Assembly (NCBI GenBank): GCA_021812865.1
Contig: JAKAMP010000221.1
Coordinates: forward strand, 1-5,694
Direction: 5' to 3'
DNA from: Bacteroidota bacterium
Lineage (GTDB): Bacteria > Bacteroidota > Bacteroidia > Bacteroidales > JAAYUG01
Length of the DNA stretch: 5,694 nt
The notes under the pieces were generated by a model. It was not told the origin of the DNA. It saw only the letters and a program-made list of their open reading frames with translations, and did not search any database. Position numbers and translations under genes: made by a program. How positions within the stretch are numbered: position 1 is the stretch's first letter; every line of letters starts with the position of its first letter. Shown here one piece after another: positions 4,295 through 5,694 of this stretch.

Positions 4295-5694
4295 ATGGAG
4301 AATTATATTGTATCTGCACGAAAATACAGGCCGGTAACATTTGATACGGTAATTGGCCAGGATTCGATCACCAGGACATTGAAGAATGCCATCCGACTGC
4401 AGCACCTGGCCCATGCATACCTCTTTTGCGGGCCACGCGGCGTGGGCAAAACTACCTGCGCAAGAATTTTTGCCAAAACCATTAATTGCAGCAACCTTAC
4501 TCCTGAAATCGAAGCTTGCAATGAATGTGAATCGTGCCGTTCATTCAATGAATCGCGCTCTTTCAATATTCACGAACTCGATGCCGCTTCAAACAATAGC
4601 GTAGAAGATATCCGGAACCTGATTGACCAGATCAGGATCCCGCCCCAGATTGGTAAATACAGCATCTATATCATCGACGAGGTGCATATGTTGTCGGCTG
4701 CGGCCTTCAATTCATTTCTGAAAACCCTTGAAGAACCTCCCCGTCATGCCATCTTCATTCTGGCAACAACCGAAAAACACAAAATTATTCCTACCATTCT
4801 TTCTCGTTGCCAGATTTTTGATTTCAACCGGATCAAGGCGGAACATATCGTATCTTACCTGGCCGGAATTGCTGAGAAGGAAGGTATTCAGGCTGAACCC
4901 GACGCTCTTACCATCATTGCCCAAAAGGCCGATGGCGCTATGCGGGATAGCCTTTCCATTTTTGACCAGATCGTCAGCTATGCTGGTAATAATATTACAT
5001 ACAAACAGGTCATTGAGAACCTCAATGTACTCGATTATGATTATTATTTCAGGCTAACCGATCTCTTCCTGCGCTCGGATTATACGAAGACTTTGTTGAT
5101 TTTTAACGAGATTCTTGAAAAGGGTTTTGACCCTCAAAACTTTATCAGCGGACTGGCAGGGCATTTCAGGGATCTGTTGATGTGCCGCACCGAATCTACC
5201 CTCTCTCTCCTCGAAGTAGGAGCGGGCATAAGAGAGAACTACCGGCAACAGGCCGGCGAATGTGCTCCTGAATTTCTTTTCCAGGCTTTGCAGATATGCA
5301 CTACAGCCGATCTGAATTTTCGGTTTGCCAGAAACCAGAGACTACACGTGGAACTCACCCTCCTTCAGCTTTCCCGGCTGGCCGGAATGCCTTGGGAGTT
5401 GCCTGCAAAATACTCAGAAAGGCAAGCCACAACCACCCCTGCAACAGCAGGAGGTGAAAAAAAAAACCTGAGTCCTGAGAAGGAAGCTGCCGTTAAACAA
5501 CCAGAGAAGGCTGATATTGGAACTGAAAATCAGCCGGTCATCCAGAAGGCAGAATCCCCGAACGAAAAAACTACTCACCGGATCAAGGTCCCGGAAAATA
5601 GTAAGCCTACGCCTAAACCACCGGTTAGAATACCTTCTTCCATTTCCATCAAGGATGCCATGAAAGGTCAGCCTAAGACGACGGAGCTTGAAAG
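4295..5694 (+). CDS. dnaX: DNA polymerase III subunit gamma/tau (DnaX), 3'-truncated by the window edge
   Basis: 466 codons are open from ATG to the window end; family members in this phylum are longer, so the tau C-terminus is missing. DnaX is the AAA+ motor of the clamp loader. The start is fixed by the typical N-terminus MENYIVSARKYRPVTFDTVI. Motifs in order: Walker A GPRGVGKTT (Lys52); zinc-binding cysteines C65, C75, C78 and C81; Walker B IIDEVHML (Asp128, Glu129); the ATTEKHKIIPTILSRC block (sensor 1 region, with the SRC arginine finger Arg171); and sensor 2 DGAMRD (Arg217). Domain III runs to about residue 366 (LHVELTLLQLSRL). After that comes a Pro/Lys/Glu/Thr-rich linker characteristic of tau, with SISIKDAMKG near the window end. 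An A10 run at residues 388-391 may produce a short gamma form. The gene diverges from rpsF and has its own promoter. Confidence 0.97.
   Translation, partial: MENYIVSARKYRPVTFDTVIGQDSITRTLKNAIRLQHLAHAYLFCGPRGVGKTTCARIFAKTINCSNLTPEIEACNECESCRSFNESRSFNIHELDAASNNSVEDIRNLIDQIRIPPQIGKYSIYIIDEVHMLSAAAFNSFLKTLEEPPRHAIFILATTEKHKIIPTILSRCQIFDFNRIKAEHIVSYLAGIAEKEGIQAEPDALTIIAQKADGAMRDSLSIFDQIVSYAGNNITYKQVIENLNVLDYDYYFRLTDLFLRSDYTKTLLIFNEILEKGFDPQNFISGLAGHFRDLLMCRTESTLSLLEVGAGIRENYRQQAGECAPEFLFQALQICTTADLNFRFARNQRLHVELTLLQLSRLAGMPWELPAKYSERQATTTPATAGGEKKNLSPEKEAAVKQPEKADIGTENQPVIQKAESPNEKTTHRIKVPENSKPTPKPPVRIPSSISIKDAMKGQPKTTELE
5449..5478 (+). promoter_or_regulatory. Candidate slippage/frameshift site in dnaX producing a gamma-like short form
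   Basis: AGGAGGTG (5449-5456) runs directly into A10 (5457-5466) and then CCTGAGTCCTGAG. Frame 0 reads GAA AAA AAA AAC CTG and stays open, giving tau. One A fewer, or a +1 ribosomal shift, gives ACC TGA (stop 5469-5471) and a 391-residue protein. One A more, or a -1 shift, gives CCT GAG TCC TGA (stop 5476-5478) and a 394-residue protein. The position, about 20 residues past domain III, is where gamma should end. Thermus dnaX uses an A9 run for transcriptional slippage, and E. coli uses A AAA AAG for ribosomal frameshifting. Function here is inferred. Confidence 0.7.
5509..5535 (+). other. 7-bp hairpin in the dnaX linker downstream of the A10 run
   Basis: GGCTGAT (5509-5515) and ATCAGCC (5529-5535) form a perfect 7-bp stem with a 13-nt loop, beginning 43 nt after the A10 run. 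Ribosomal frameshift stimulators usually lie 5-9 nt from the slip site, so a role is doubtful; it may be incidental to the coding sequence. Confidence 0.3.

Noticed and set aside
4125..4566. Minus-strand frames at 4125-4340, 4175-4414 and 4303-4566
   Set aside because: They overlap the dnaX promoter and start in antisense, encode nothing recognisable, and the dnaX frame explains the sequence.
5412..5473. Long-range pairing ACTCAG (5412-5417) with CTGAGT (5468-5473) around the dnaX A10 run
   Set aside because: Only 6 bp with a 50-nt loop; chance matches of that size are expected, so I do not count it as a stimulatory structure.

Overview
The window looks like chromosomal DNA from a member of the Bacteroidota, probably near Bacteroidales. 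The evidence is the protein sequences (LptD, bS6, bS18, bL9 and DnaX all read like the phylum's versions), two promoters matching its -33 TTTG / -7 TAnnTTTG consensus, and a ribosomal operon rpsF-rpsR-rplI without priB. There is no sign of mobile elements, CRISPR, tRNA or rRNA genes. Apart from a few regulatory oddities it is housekeeping DNA.

Layout. (1) Positions 1-2414, + strand: the C-terminal ~803 residues of the outer-membrane LPS transport protein LptD; its N-terminus lies outside the window. (2) 2483-2860, + strand: a complete ridA (enamine/imine deaminase), probably read with lptD. (3) 2859-2894: a perfect 14-bp hairpin flanked by A8 and T8, which works as a shared terminator between ridA and the convergent ribosomal operon. 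(4) 4002-2911, - strand: rpsF, rpsR and rplI. In this sequence rpsF and rpsR form one uninterrupted 208-codon frame, and rplI follows 18 nt later behind an unusually good Shine-Dalgarno sequence. (5) 4003-4294: a divergent intergenic region with one promoter for the ribosomal operon and one for dnaX, plus two mutually exclusive hairpins. (6) 4295-5694, + strand: the first 466 codons of dnaX (DNA polymerase III gamma/tau), which runs off the window.

The two most interesting points are both homopolymer-linked. In dnaX, an A10 run lies just after the clamp-loader domains, at the start of the tau-specific linker. Losing or gaining one A brings a TGA within two to five codons, so the site is built like the slippage sites that make the short gamma subunit in Thermus and E. 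coli. In rpsF-rpsR, an A6 run sits at the join of the two proteins, and removing one A restores a TAG stop for bS6. The fusion is therefore either a sequencing indel, a recent mutation, or a real bS6-bS18 fusion. The last would be notable because these two proteins, with bS21, hold the 16S rRNA 3' end in Bacteroidota ribosomes. The strong Shine-Dalgarno at rplI is relevant to the same biology, because ribosomes of this phylum normally ignore such sequences.
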